64,000 nucleotides of DNA from Acrasis kona (taxonomy: Eukaryota > Heterolobosea > Eutetramitea > Acrasida > Acrasidae), in contig JAOPGA020000789.1 of NCBI GenBank assembly GCA_026419775.2, positions 1 to 64,000 of the forward strand, read 5' to 3'. The position numbers and the translations under genes were made by a program. A model generated the notes under the pieces. It made no database searches. It saw nothing but the letters and a program-made list of their open reading frames with translations, and was not told the origin of the DNA. This document shows positions 23,354 to 33,223 of the stretch, piece after piece (positions within the stretch are counted from its first letter, which is position 1; each line of letters opens with the position of its first letter).

Positions 23354-24897
23354 TTATTTTGTAATGAACCATATGGTACAAATGATCAAGATGACTGTGA
23401 GCGATGGCGCTTGTGATGATGACGATGATTTTGGCCACCAGTACTGTGTGGTGACCGAGTATATGGATCCATTGATGATGCCGCCACCTAAACTGGTCCA
23501 GTTGTTGGTCTTTGATAAGTAATATTGTAGCTGTCCGTTCCGGGACCCTATTAGTACATTGCCATGTCTGCAACTCAGATCGTAGTATCTGCATGCATAC
23601 ATTTCGGTCACGACTTGTTCGGAGTCGATGCCGTCGGCTACTGGTGCCCACTCACTATCTGAGTTGAGTAGGGCCAAGTTGGTGATATTGTTCTGTCCTG
23701 TGTTGATGGTGAACGATCCTCCTATATATAAGTTATCGTCATCATGAGATATTGAAAGTACAGGGCCATCAGGTTGATTATACTGCTTGCTCGAGTTGCC
23801 AATCTGGCTGATTTCTACTGTGTTTCCGACTGTGCTCCAAGCTCCAGAAAAGGCGTATTGACAGATGTATTGGCATCTTTGTGTGTTGTTGTCGTCGTCT
23901 ATCCACGTGAAATCAAAGTCTCCACCGACGTAAATTGTTGAATCCAAGAATTGATCAGAGTTATAGAATACAGTGTTCACAACAGCGTTTCCTGTTCTAT
24001 TGTCACCCTTTCCTCCTGGTATCGGAATGTTGTACCATCCATTGGCCCATGTATCCCCTGTTGAATTAAGGGCAGCTGTATAGTCAAACGCAAGTAGCCC
24101 TCCGTAAAATTCTCCTCCTACAAACAACCGCTGAATGTAATGATGAACACCCCACTCCCTCTTATAAACAACTTTCTGTTGGTGTTATTATTTTGTAGTT
24201 AACAAAAAGCTTACCACTGAGTCAGTTGGTTGAAGTCCATGAGCGATACTACCCCCCATGCTGCTCCATTCGTTATCTCCCATCGACCAGTACGCTACAT
24301 TAGTTGCAATGTCTGTGTTATTCCTGCTCAAATCAATCTGAAATTGGCCTCCGATGTAGACGTCGCACATGCACGTCCGAAATGATGATTTCAAGTCATA
24401 GCAGTCGCCCGTTATTGAATTGATTACTCCTTTAAATGTGTAATTTGCGAAGTCGCCAACGGGCTCCCAGTTCTGTCCAAACGGCCGCCACACCGCTAAA
24501 GGACCAGTCTTAACTCCTCCTGCCATGGTGAAGTTTCCTACAATATAAACATTTAGACAGTAGTCGAAGGCAACTTCGAATACAGGTCCGTTAGTACCCC
24601 CTCCCATTGATCTCCAGTACGTGCCATCATAGTATGCAATGTTGTTGACGAGGGTGTTGTCCGAAACGTTATAATTAAAATAATCGTTATCTTCAAGCAA
24701 ACACGTTGAAGTCGAGTTTATACAAGTAGACTCTGTAGAGTTATTTACATAGTTGAAATTTCCAGCAACCCAGTATCTCCTACCTACAACCGAGCGTTAA
24801 ACATTACTGTGAAATACTACATACCGTCCGTATTTATTCGAGATAATGCGCAGTTCAAGCATATCATATATATTATCAGCACTGAATACCATTTCAT
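23354..24897 (-). CDS. Secreted, probably GPI-anchored beta-propeller-like protein
   Basis: Three exons, 24897-24825, 24783-24215 and 24130-23354, give 472 residues. A signal peptide (MKWYSVLIIYMICLNCALS) is encoded almost entirely by exon 1. The body has repeated units of the type IYVGGDF, LYIGGSF, VYIVGNFTMAGG and DVYIGGQF, each followed by a W-containing strand with SMGGG or SLGGG. This is the pattern of Rax2-like and kelch-related propellers. Many N-x-S/T glycosylation sites occur. The C-terminus is serine-rich then hydrophobic and ends at once (SLTVILIICTIWFITK), as in GPI-attachment signals. A cell-surface adhesion or recognition role is plausible but unproven. It is divergent from PLGRKT, with 90 bp between starts. 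Confidence 0.78.
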
Positions 24898-24955
24898 CCG
24901 TTCTTGGTATTAGCTGTTGTATTGTCAAATAATTTGGGAGCTACACTACGCCAAA

Positions 24956-24991
24956 ATGTTGTCAACCTTCACCTCAAACATCAAATCATGA
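24956..24991 (+). promoter_or_regulatory. Upstream ORF overlapping the PLGRKT start
   Basis: A 12-codon upstream ORF (ATG 24956, stop TGA 24989-24991) overlaps the PLGRKT start codon as ATGA. If both lie on the mRNA, initiation at PLGRKT would need leaky scanning or stop-start re-initiation. Confidence 0.45.
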
Positions 24992-25344
24992 CAGAAACTT
25001 CCATCCAAGAATCTTCAAACACATCCGATGTATTTGCACCGGAGAATGAAAGATTTGTGCACTGGTACAAAGCATCGGAATTAAATTTAGCAATGAATAT
25101 CGCAAAGTCAAGGGAGAGATTTAGGTGGTCTGTTGGGTATTTGGGCTTAATAAGTGCGGGGACTTGCATGTATTGGGCTAAGACTTTGAAATTTCCTTTA
25201 CCAATGCTTCTTCCAATATCCGCTGTCACGATGTACACATCATGGGAGTACGATCTCGGCTATGGATCAAGATTAAATCGTCTAAGTAGAGAAGCTGATA
25301 GTATCATCACAAAAGAGCGATACAAGTATTTTGGAAAATATTAA
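24988..25344 (+). CDS. PLGRKT: PLGRKT-like membrane protein
   Basis: 118 residues from the only in-frame ATG. PLGRKT (plasminogen receptor with a C-terminal lysine, C9orf46) is a small two-span membrane protein found widely in eukaryotes. The match covers its core: ELNLAMNIAKSRERFRWSVG (human RQMAMQIAWSREFLKYFG), two hydrophobic segments (YLGLISAGTCMYWA and FPLPMLLPISAVTMYTS), and YDLGYGSRLNRLSREADSII (human YDLGYGTLLERMKGEAEDIL). The human C-terminal extension ending in lysine is absent; this protein ends YKYFGKY. The ancestral role is therefore probably not plasminogen binding. A longer open frame upstream lacks an ATG. Confidence 0.87.
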   Translation: MTETSIQESSNTSDVFAPENERFVHWYKASELNLAMNIAKSRERFRWSVGYLGLISAGTCMYWAKTLKFPLPMLLPISAVTMYTSWEYDLGYGSRLNRLSREADSIITKERYKYFGKY

Positions 25345-25487
25345 ATGATCTTTGTTTTGAAAATATAAAAGTGTAGTAAATGCGTCATTATCTGTGTTTA
25401 TTGTTTCCGCTACATCTATTGGTCCGTTCTGTTGTTAGTCCTGACAAGTCCCACTTGTTCTCTTCGGTACTTCAATATTCACATTGA

Positions 25488-28346
25488 ATGGAAACAATTG
25501 GTTTACTTATCGATGAGGCCAAGCAACTTGTGCAGAACCATATCAACAATAAATCTCTAACAACTGGAGATCCAATTTGGAATGTTATCGAAAAAGTTGT
25601 TAACGAAATACACTCAATCAACATCACAAAAGAAAACGAATCAACAATTTCATCAAAAGATGTTTCAAACGTTAAAACAATATTAGAATTGATTGTTGTT
25701 TTTGGAATTGCCCCTCGTTTATTAAAAGGAGTCGGTCTCAGTCCAAATCAACGCATCTTGACTACCAAAAACAAGAGTGCACTATCTAATCTTTTACAGA
25801 GTGGATCAATATCTGAAGAAGAAAAAATACAGCGGGTACAAAGCGAGCGCTTATTCAAGTGTGTTGATGCCCTACTAGTCATATGCAGAGGAGAAAACAA
25901 TGACCCTTTTTATAAAAACCTCATTTACCAAAACTATTTGAGTGACCTATTGGCAGCACTGTCACAATTGTGTTATGCGACGTCAAATCAAAAGAGCATA
26001 CCCGTTCCACATGAATCCATAAACCAACATTCATCCCCATCAACCATATTCGTCAAACAAGGACCATCAGAATCTGATCGCAAGAAGTCACTCTCCCATT
26101 TTACATTCCTAACAACTACTGTCGTGGAGACCCAGTTGGTGTCTAATTTACTAATCTTGATGGGATCAGATGCATCTTCGGTCCCAACCTGGTTGAAAAA
26201 GTGCTGCAGCAATAAACTATCAAGAGTCATACTGAGACCGCGTGGTGTATTTAGCGTCATGATGATCATGATTGGTGATGTACCCGAGAGCAAGCTAAGA
26301 ACATACGATAAGGTCGTCAACTTGATCACCACCAAACCACAATTCATTTCGGACATGAATCAATACATGAGCACGGTTTGTCCACAATTAATTCAACTCA
26401 TGCAAATGAAGAGCGATCGCAACAGCAAGGATTATTATGCAAGAGTACAGAGGGCCAGCGTATTATGTGCAGGACGTTTCATTCAATTACACCCATCACA
26501 CAGCGACCATCATCTACTACAACCCATATGTTCGCCACTTTTACAATTATCCAAAGCACATCAAGATGACAACATGTTGTTGGAGTCGCACATGATGAGG
26601 TGCATAGAGACCATTCACAAGCTGATGTGTCATCAACCACCAAGTCAACATTTACTAGACACGCTCACCACATTAATGCCAATACTATTCCAATTGTATT
26701 GCTTCGTGACGCGCACCATTCTCAACGTCAAGAGTTCATGCGAAGAGATCATGACCACATACTTTAAAAAGAGTTCACGCGCATTGGACGTCATCAAGAA
26801 GCTATTGCTATTCGACGATCGCAAACAACAATTACGAATCGAATTCTGCGCAGGACCCAACGGTGGCGTCTGTGTGAAATCACATCAACATTTTCACGAC
26901 GACTCGATCGATCGCCAACAAGAAGAATACGATCGTTACATTCACCAAGCGCAGTGCATCATTCAACTTTTAAAATTAATCAAGAATGAATCGGTGGCAG
27001 GTGATTTATTCATGCACCTCATCACCCAATTCACCGCACTGAAAATTCGCGATCGCGACGATAACATCAAATTACAATCACAATTGGGAATCGCCAACGA
27101 GAGTTCATTGCCGACCGATACCATGTTACTATTACATTCCATCCAATTAATGATTCAACACATGGGCGTCAGCATCATGAAGAACACATCACAAGCGATT
27201 CGCTTGGTCAAATTGTTGTTATTATGCAGGGATCAAATACCGCCATCGCAAGACGATCATGAACAAGACGAATCAATCACCATGGCACTTGGATTGTTGA
27301 GCGCGATACTCAATGGAGCAGTGCCCATTCAAGAACAAGAGCGAGTGCAATTACAGGATTTGATACCCATCCTGTCATCCATTCGTGATGACGATCAACA
27401 AGTGAGCGAAATGTGTAGCGCTTGTTTGTTGAGCATACGCACGCAGTCTTATACCATCCATCATGATAAAGGGTCGAACGAATCGGATCGCATCAAAATG
27501 TGCATCGATAACGTTCTGAGCGATTTGAAGGACCCACTGTTGCCGATCAGAGCTCATGGCATCATGTGCCTTCGTAACTTGGTGCTGAAGGATGGCCATC
27601 ACCCCATCATGAAGCAACAAATAGAATCCATGCTGAACATCTTTGTGGCGCACCTCAAAGATGATGATTCGTATGTTTATTTGGGCGCAGTGCAGGGATT
27701 ATGTGCGCTGGGCGATTTATATCCGGATCGAATCATTCCCACGCTGACGCGTACCTATTGTGAAGATGGCGTTGGTGGTGGTCGATTGGATGCCACTAAT
27801 GCATGCAAGGTGGGCGAAGCGTTGGTGAATGTGGCCAGGAGGTGTGGTGCGGTGTTACCAAAGCATGCTCATCACTTTATGCGGTGCATGATGACCGTAG
27901 TGCGTAATGGCGGCGATGACGATTTGTTGCGTGCTAGTGCGCTCAGTAATTTATCGACGTTGATGGCCTTGTTGAGATTCGCCGTGCATCCTTATCTGGT
28001 GGATGTGATGAGCACCGTGTGTTTGTTGTTGGAGAGGCCAAAGAGTCATAGCAGACAGGTGAAGAGCGCGTGCATTCACATATTGTCTGGATTGGTGAAT
28101 GCTATGGGCAAAGAGCTACGTGATGTGATGCATGGACACGAACAGTTGATGAGCGATATGGTGGATGTGTTGCACAAGGTGAGGCATTATGATGGTGACG
28201 ATGTGATTAGACATGATGCTGGACAAGTGTTGGAGGAGATTGATGCTGTGGAGCACATGAGATTGATGCCACAAATGTGGTTGCCTGGAGGTGATGGAGA
28301 TGATGGAAGTGGTACGTTGGAATTTGTAAATTTTATGAATAAATGA
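25488..28346 (+). CDS. TANGO6: TANGO6 / Rtp1 HEAT-repeat protein
   Basis: 952 residues in one exon. TANGO6 (TMCO7) and yeast Rtp1 are HEAT-repeat proteins tied to RNA polymerase II nuclear import and to Golgi organisation. The C-terminal third carries the conserved region: DPLLPIRAHGIMCLRNLVL, then DDSYVYLGAVQGLCALGDLY followed by PDRIIPTL, CKVGEALVNVARRCG, and LLRASALSNLSTLMALLRFA. These correspond to the RTP1_C1 and C2 regions. The N-terminal two-thirds is helical and poorly conserved, as usual for the family. Despite the old name TMCO7 I see no clear membrane segment. Confidence 0.82.
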   Translation: METIGLLIDEAKQLVQNHINNKSLTTGDPIWNVIEKVVNEIHSINITKENESTISSKDVSNVKTILELIVVFGIAPRLLKGVGLSPNQRILTTKNKSALSNLLQSGSISEEEKIQRVQSERLFKCVDALLVICRGENNDPFYKNLIYQNYLSDLLAALSQLCYATSNQKSIPVPHESINQHSSPSTIFVKQGPSESDRKKSLSHFTFLTTTVVETQLVSNLLILMGSDASSVPTWLKKCCSNKLSRVILRPRGVFSVMMIMIGDVPESKLRTYDKVVNLITTKPQFISDMNQYMSTVCPQLIQLMQMKSDRNSKDYYARVQRASVLCAGRFIQLHPSHSDHHLLQPICSPLLQLSKAHQDDNMLLESHMMRCIETIHKLMCHQPPSQHLLDTLTTLMPILFQLYCFVTRTILNVKSSCEEIMTTYFKKSSRALDVIKKLLLFDDRKQQLRIEFCAGPNGGVCVKSHQHFHDDSIDRQQEEYDRYIHQAQCIIQLLKLIKNESVAGDLFMHLITQFTALKIRDRDDNIKLQSQLGIANESSLPTDTMLLLHSIQLMIQHMGVSIMKNTSQAIRLVKLLLLCRDQIPPSQDDHEQDESITMALGLLSAILNGAVPIQEQERVQLQDLIPILSSIRDDDQQVSEMCSACLLSIRTQSYTIHHDKGSNESDRIKMCIDNVLSDLKDPLLPIRAHGIMCLRNLVLKDGHHPIMKQQIESMLNIFVAHLKDDDSYVYLGAVQGLCALGDLYPDRIIPTLTRTYCEDGVGGGRLDATNACKVGEALVNVARRCGAVLPKHAHHFMRCMMTVVRNGGDDDLLRASALSNLSTLMALLRFAVHPYLVDVMSTVCLLLERPKSHSRQVKSACIHILSGLVNAMGKELRDVMHGHEQLMSDMVDVLHKVRHYDGDDVIRHDAGQVLEEIDAVEHMRLMPQMWLPGGDGDDGSGTLEFVNFMNK

Positions 28347-28351
28347 TTTAT

Positions 28352-29059
28352 TTAATCATCGGTGACTGCTACCTCGAAATGGTCCTCTTCGTCTCCGTAG
28401 GTGCCTTCGTCATCATAATCATCGTCGTCTTCGTCGTCGTGGCCACCTACTTCATCATGTTGTTGCGAGGTGTACACATCTTCTGTTGCTTCCATGATTT
28501 CCTTTCCAGTCTTTAAGAATTCTTGTTCGGTCATTTCGTCGTGTACAAAGTATGATTGCTTCTTGAACTTCTTCTTGAATACAATCAATAAGACGAGGAT
28601 GATTGTGGAGATGACCAATAGAAGGACGAAGCCGCATGCTCCTAGAACAATTCCAACAATCATGCCAACATTACCACTGCTGACACCTCCTATGCTTGAA
28701 TCTACTGCTCCTGCTTCTACTACGGCTGTTAAATTGTTGGGGTTGGTTGGGCTTCTTGTTAATACATTGTCATTAGCACTGGCGACGCCTGCTGCTGATG
28801 AGTTGATTGGTCTGTCGTTTGCGTCTACTTCGACGTCAATATATGATGTACAGGTAACGGTGTTCACAATGATTGGTGGACATATACAGTCTTCTTTTAA
28901 TGATGCTACAGACTTGTCGGCTAGTGCTGGTGCTGCCGATGTTGCTTGTGAGCCCCCTGCTATTCCATAGCTCTCTGCTATTCCATAGCTCTCTGCGTTA
29001 GAGCTAGTGATAAAAAATACAACTATCAGTGATAGTACGAGGAGAGACTTTACACTCAT
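28352..29059 (-). CDS. Type I single-pass membrane protein of unknown function
   Basis: 235 residues from ATG 29057-29059. A signal peptide (SVKSLLVLSLIVVFFITSSN) is followed by an extracellular or luminal part of about 110 residues with four cysteines (CICP and a later TCTSY). A glycine-led membrane span (MIVGIVLGACGFVLLLVIST and on) ends in KKKFKKQ, the stop-transfer signal. The cytoplasmic tail is very acidic (DDEDDDDYDDEG). The tail sequence YFVHDEMTEQEF could be a sorting signal. An 18-bp tandem repeat duplicates AESYGI at the mature N-terminus. Family not recognised. It converges on TANGO6, with 5 bp between stops. Confidence 0.75.
   Translation of the reverse strand: MSVKSLLVLSLIVVFFITSSNAESYGIAESYGIAGGSQATSAAPALADKSVASLKEDCICPPIIVNTVTCTSYIDVEVDANDRPINSSAAGVASANDNVLTRSPTNPNNLTAVVEAGAVDSSIGGVSSGNVGMIVGIVLGACGFVLLLVISTIILVLLIVFKKKFKKQSYFVHDEMTEQEFLKTGKEIMEATEDVYTSQQHDEVGGHDDEDDDDYDDEGTYGDEEDHFEVAVTDD
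28957..28992. repeat. 18-bp perfect tandem duplication
   Basis: Two identical 18-bp copies (28957-28974 and 28975-28992) lie inside the membrane-protein gene and duplicate six residues (AESYGI) just after the signal peptide. The perfect identity suggests a recent slippage event. Confidence 0.9.
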
Positions 29060-29246
29060 CCCCAAGTTTGTTCAAAAATAATTTGTCAACTACGAATTTG
29101 TATACGGTAGATTTGTCAACTAAAAAAGTAAAAATCTTATTTGAACACGAAAATAACATTGTACAAGACAATCAACAAACACTTTAAAACTAAATTTTAA
29201 TTTACAAAAGCCTTTCGGTTGCCATTCTTCGACAGACAAAAACAAT

Positions 29247-31495
29247 TTAATTGTCCATGGACATGTCGAGAACATTCGGTCTCACATTAGTAACATCCCT
29301 CAATCTACCTCTCTTCTTTGATTCGGGTGTTGTGGGAATTGTTGCAAAATTGGCAATTGAAATACCACGGTCTCTAGCTTTTGGAACAAAAATTTCAACT
29401 GAACGATCCACAGTTGACGCATTCTTTTTCATGTTTGATATGGCAGCTCTTGCACTTAAGCGTGAGCTGGTGGTGGAAGTCGTCGTTGTAGTCGTCGCTG
29501 GTCTTGACAATGTGGATCCGATTGGCGGTCTACTGCTAATCGCGGTATTAGGTTTGACTGCTGGGATGACCCTTGTTGTAGTCATTGGTGTTCTAGTTAT
29601 TGTGGGTCTTGTGGTGGTGGTTGTAGTGGTGGTGGTAGTAGTTGGCCTTGTAGTGGTAGTCAGTAGTAGTAGTGGCACGAGTGGTGGGATTTCTGCTATG
29701 GATGGATTTAAAGTCAGGCATCTTGCGAGCAACGAATCCAGTTGGCTTTTGAGCGCTACTAGATTGAATTTTGGGCGTGCTAACGACGGGTGCTCTTGTG
29801 GGTGTTTTGAATCTTTGTTGATATATTGGTTGCGGTTGCTTGATTGGCGTCTTCATCCTTAGAGGTTGATTCGATGTAAACTGATGATGTTGATTCATAT
29901 TACCAAACGCTTGTTGTTGTGGTAAATGTGTTTGTAGTGATTGTGGTTGATGATGTGATTGATTGTTTAGGTTCATGCCAAATGCTTTTGGTTTTGGACT
30001 TGGTGCGCCCTTTTTGGTAATGCGAGTGCGGAGTTTGCTATTGGTCTTTTCAAATCTCTTCTTTGTGGCCTCCCTACGATTCTTGGATAAACTTTCCCTT
30101 CTCTTTTTGAGCTTGCTATCTCTCTTTGCTTTAATAATGTCCGATCTGATCTTCTCATCATCACCATGTTCAACTTGTTGCTCCGTTGTATTTAAGGGGT
30201 CGTTGTTGAATGTATCTAAGTGGTACATTTGTTGTTGTTGTTGCTGCTGTGGTTGAAGTAATTGATTCGCTCTTTGTTGTGCAATAGCAAGTAGTTGCTG
30301 TGAGTTGTTATTCTGCTGCATCATTTGTTGTATGTGAGCAGCTTGCTGCTGTTGAACGTGTTGCATGTACATTTGTTGCTGTTGTTGAATGTATAGTTCC
30401 TGTTGCCCTCGTTGGTATTCGTCTTGTTGTTGCGCGCCCATTCTCTTTTTGGGGAAGGGAGTCATAGAACCCATCTCAAAGTCTCCATCAGAATCATGTC
30501 CGCCACCTTCTCTGTTCTTTCCAGGTGTGGTTGGTATAATTGGAGAGCACGACAATGTGGGATCGGGTTGAACGTGGGAGTAGATATCGCTGGCAAGCAA
30601 GGTTCCTCTTTGATAGACGTGGGTTTCTTCTGTTAGGGGCTGTTGTTGCTGTCCGAACCGATATGGAGGAGTTTCATCATTTGATAGGATAGGAGATATT
30701 GCGGGGTAAAGAGGCTTTTTCTCTGGAGTGCTTAAGATCTCAGTAAGGTCACCTCCATCTAACTGATAGTTCGAAAATAGATCTTGATACACAGTGTTCT
30801 TCCTTGGATCTCTTACAGTTGGTGACTTTCCTAAACTATTTCTCATTTGCTCTAATTCCTTCATTTTATTGGACCTTTCCTCTTCAGCCTTCAACCTAGC
30901 CTCACGTTCCTCCTCTGTCTCCAATGAAGTGCAATTGGTTATTCTGGTTCTCCTACGCATGGATGGACGAATAACTGTTTTTGGCTTTTGGTCGTCTACA
31001 ACGTTTTGGTTAGTATCATCAGACTTCACAGGTTGCTGTGGAAGGCCCAAATTTACCAAGGTTTTCCTTTGTCTCATTTCTGAAAGGGACAGGCTCGGTC
31101 TTGATGATAAAATTGAGTTAAGAGTTTTTGAGGGTACTATTGAGCTGCGTGCATTTGATTCTTGCATGAGTGATGGCGACCTGAGAGTTTAATATCAAAT
31201 ATAAACCAAAATTGACTTACGATGTAGTAGGTATTGTGCCTGTGTTCTGAAGAGCGCTCAGTTCAGAGTTTGCTAATTTTCTTTCCATTAACCTCATCAA
31301 AGCTGTCGATTGTTGTGGTGCTGGCGCTTGATTATTTAGTGTGTTTTGATCCAGTGTTCTTCTCAAACGCGGTGAAATGAACGATGTTCTCGCTGTGTAA
31401 TTATTATTGCATGGTGGTGGGCTATCAAGGACTTGAGCAATCATTTGTTTCTCCTGGTCATTGGGACTCAAGTTAAAAAGTTCGTTACCACGCAT
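29247..31495 (-). CDS. Glutamine-rich basic protein with mitotic-type motifs, frame break near the 3' end
   Basis: Exon 1 is 31495-31221 and exon 2 starts at 31180. There are SP/TP sites throughout, a charged helix (EEEREARLKAEEERSNKMKE), a polyQ region, and a basic block (SKLKKRRESLSKNRREATKK). ARKMPDFKSIHSRN is similar in kind to short microtubule-associated motifs. The frame then ends at 29593 in an ACT/ACC repeat, while a second frame, shifted by one base, continues to 29247 with coding-like sequence (SSRLSARAAISNMKKN and TTPESKKRGRLRDVTN). A 121-nt intron at 29678-29558 (GTGCC..CAGCAG) would join them; a one-base indel is the alternative. Function unknown; a spindle or chromatin role is a guess. 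Confidence 0.62.
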
Positions 31496-31575
31496 TATTG
31501 GCAACAGGATTGCTTTGTTTCTTCTCTAATGTTTTAATTTAACGATTTAAAATTTGAAAAGTTGACCCGAATGAA

Positions 31576-31586
31576 ACCGCCAAAAA
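31576..31586 (-). promoter_or_regulatory. E2F-like element upstream of the Q-rich protein gene
   Basis: The minus-strand TTTTTGGCGGT lies about 80 bp before the ATG at 31495. It matches the TTTGGCG core of E2F sites. The same core occurs before TIMELESS. Motif evidence only. Confidence 0.3.
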
Positions 31587-31591
31587 TTGAA

Positions 31592-32959
31592 TTACAAAAC
31601 ATGTCGAACCGATTTGATGGAATAAAAAACAAAAAAGTACGAAGTTTTCAACTTTTTATTGCGCATTATTTCTACACCCTCTGCGCATAAAAATTCTTCC
31701 CATGATATCAACTTTCTATTCCTGACGTCGAAACTTAACATCAGCTCTATCTTTACTTCGTATAAAGAATCTAATTGTGATTGCCGATGAGCCAACGACA
31801 TTTCTGTATCGGCAATCTCTTGATGAGTGGTGGCGATTGCTCTTCTTTTGTCACATAATCTCCTAGCATCTCGTAACTGCACATCCTTCTGTTTTAAATA
31901 GAACGCTCTTACCTCATTAAAATCAATATCCCCACTTCCGTCAACGTCTACTTCGTCAAACAACCTCCTTATAGTCGACACTTCATCCTCAGACAGATCG
32001 CTTATTAGACTCACTCTTAAATCTTTGACGTATATTGTGTAAATTGTGTCTGATTTTAGTTTATGAAGGTGGGTACGGTCTAACAAAGACCGAACTGTGG
32101 GGTAATTCTCGTCATATACAAAAGAATAACATTCGTTTGTGTTAGGGTCTTTCATTTCTGTGATTATCATGTACAACATTTGCTTATTATCAAACTGTAG
32201 TTTTAATTGTATCTCATCCTCTGTTATCCCTCTATATGGGTGTACGTTGACTTTAACAATAGTTAGTCCCATTGAGATGGTAATCTTCTCCACCAAAGGT
32301 CGTTTAAATTTTCCATCTAACAAACTGTTATTTTCAAACGTTAAATTTGATTTCAACGGCGAGGTGCTTGTTTTGGTTGGGCTGCATGTAGACTGTAATC
32401 GGGGTAGTGGGGACATTGATTTTTTCAATGAGGGTTTGGGTTGGGAGGTAGACAACTTTGTATCAAAACAGCTCTTTAATCTGTGTTTATCAATCAACAA
32501 TGGGGAAAGACTTCTCCGCGAAGGGCATTCCATGTGCCTCTCTTGACGTCCTAACGAACTTGAGGATTTCCTCTGTGTTAAATGTTCCATTATTGATTTC
32601 GAGTATATAAAACTAGTGTCTAACTCATCTGTATTAATGGTGACTTGTTTGTCTATTGGTCGAAGCTTCCTCAAATTCCTTGAATACATTTGTCTTGGTA
32701 CGGCTGTTGCCTCCATTGATTGGTCTCTTGGTGTTGTCTGTCCGAGATACAGCTCGAAATGAAGATTTGTCACCTTATGAAAGCATGAATTCACAGTAAC
32801 CTTTTGAAGCGATAAAATTGGGAGAGAGTCCTCTTTATACACAGGAAGAGGTTTTACTATTACTTCTTGTAGTCTTGCTTTTGGAGCAGGGGTATATTTT
32901 TTGATAGAATGAAGCAAGCGCTGAAGACCAGACTGGCTATGCGGATGAGACCTATCCAT
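31592..32959 (-). CDS. EF-hand calcium-binding protein
   Basis: 455 residues in one exon. One canonical EF-hand loop, DVDGSGDIDFNE (about residues 335-346), has all calcium ligands and follows SEDEVSTIRRLFDE. A second, degenerate hand (SFDVRNRKLISWEEFL) lies near the C-terminus, after a helical linker. The first 190 residues are basic and disordered with many SP and RS sites. A beta-rich region with VEKITISMGLTIVKVNVHPY and LKLQFDNKQMLYMII follows and may be a small domain of its own. The family is not recognised; a calcium-regulated cytoskeletal or flagellar protein is one possibility. The gap to the next gene (32960-33223) shows nothing identifiable. Confidence 0.78.
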   Translation of the reverse strand: MDRSHPHSQSGLQRLLHSIKKYTPAPKARLQEVIVKPLPVYKEDSLPILSLQKVTVNSCFHKVTNLHFELYLGQTTPRDQSMEATAVPRQMYSRNLRKLRPIDKQVTINTDELDTSFIYSKSIMEHLTQRKSSSSLGRQERHMECPSRRSLSPLLIDKHRLKSCFDTKLSTSQPKPSLKKSMSPLPRLQSTCSPTKTSTSPLKSNLTFENNSLLDGKFKRPLVEKITISMGLTIVKVNVHPYRGITEDEIQLKLQFDNKQMLYMIITEMKDPNTNECYSFVYDENYPTVRSLLDRTHLHKLKSDTIYTIYVKDLRVSLISDLSEDEVSTIRRLFDEVDVDGSGDIDFNEVRAFYLKQKDVQLRDARRLCDKRRAIATTHQEIADTEMSLAHRQSQLDSLYEVKIELMLSFDVRNRKLISWEEFLCAEGVEIMRNKKLKTSYFFVFYSIKSVRHVL

Positions 32960-33223
32960 CCCTATTAATTAAGCGAGTATCAAAATATATAAAGCTATTT
33001 TTTATCTGTAGATTACAATTTAGTAATTTTGAAATTTTTGGTCAAACAACTTCAAAATCCTGTTAACATTATAAATATGACGTGAAGAAATTCGCAAGAA
33101 CATGAAGTTGCCAAGTGATATCTACAGGATGACTGTCTTATTATTTAGCAAGACCACCCTTTTCAATTACAAAGTTTAATGAAGCAATGTTCGGAATAAT
33201 TATCTAATCGGTTGACAGAGTTG

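Noticed and set aside
29251-29862. 203-codon plus-strand ORF rich in valine
   Set aside because: It is the antisense of the ACT/ACC-repeat and basic end of the minus-strand Q-rich gene; the hydrophobic V runs come from the repeat.
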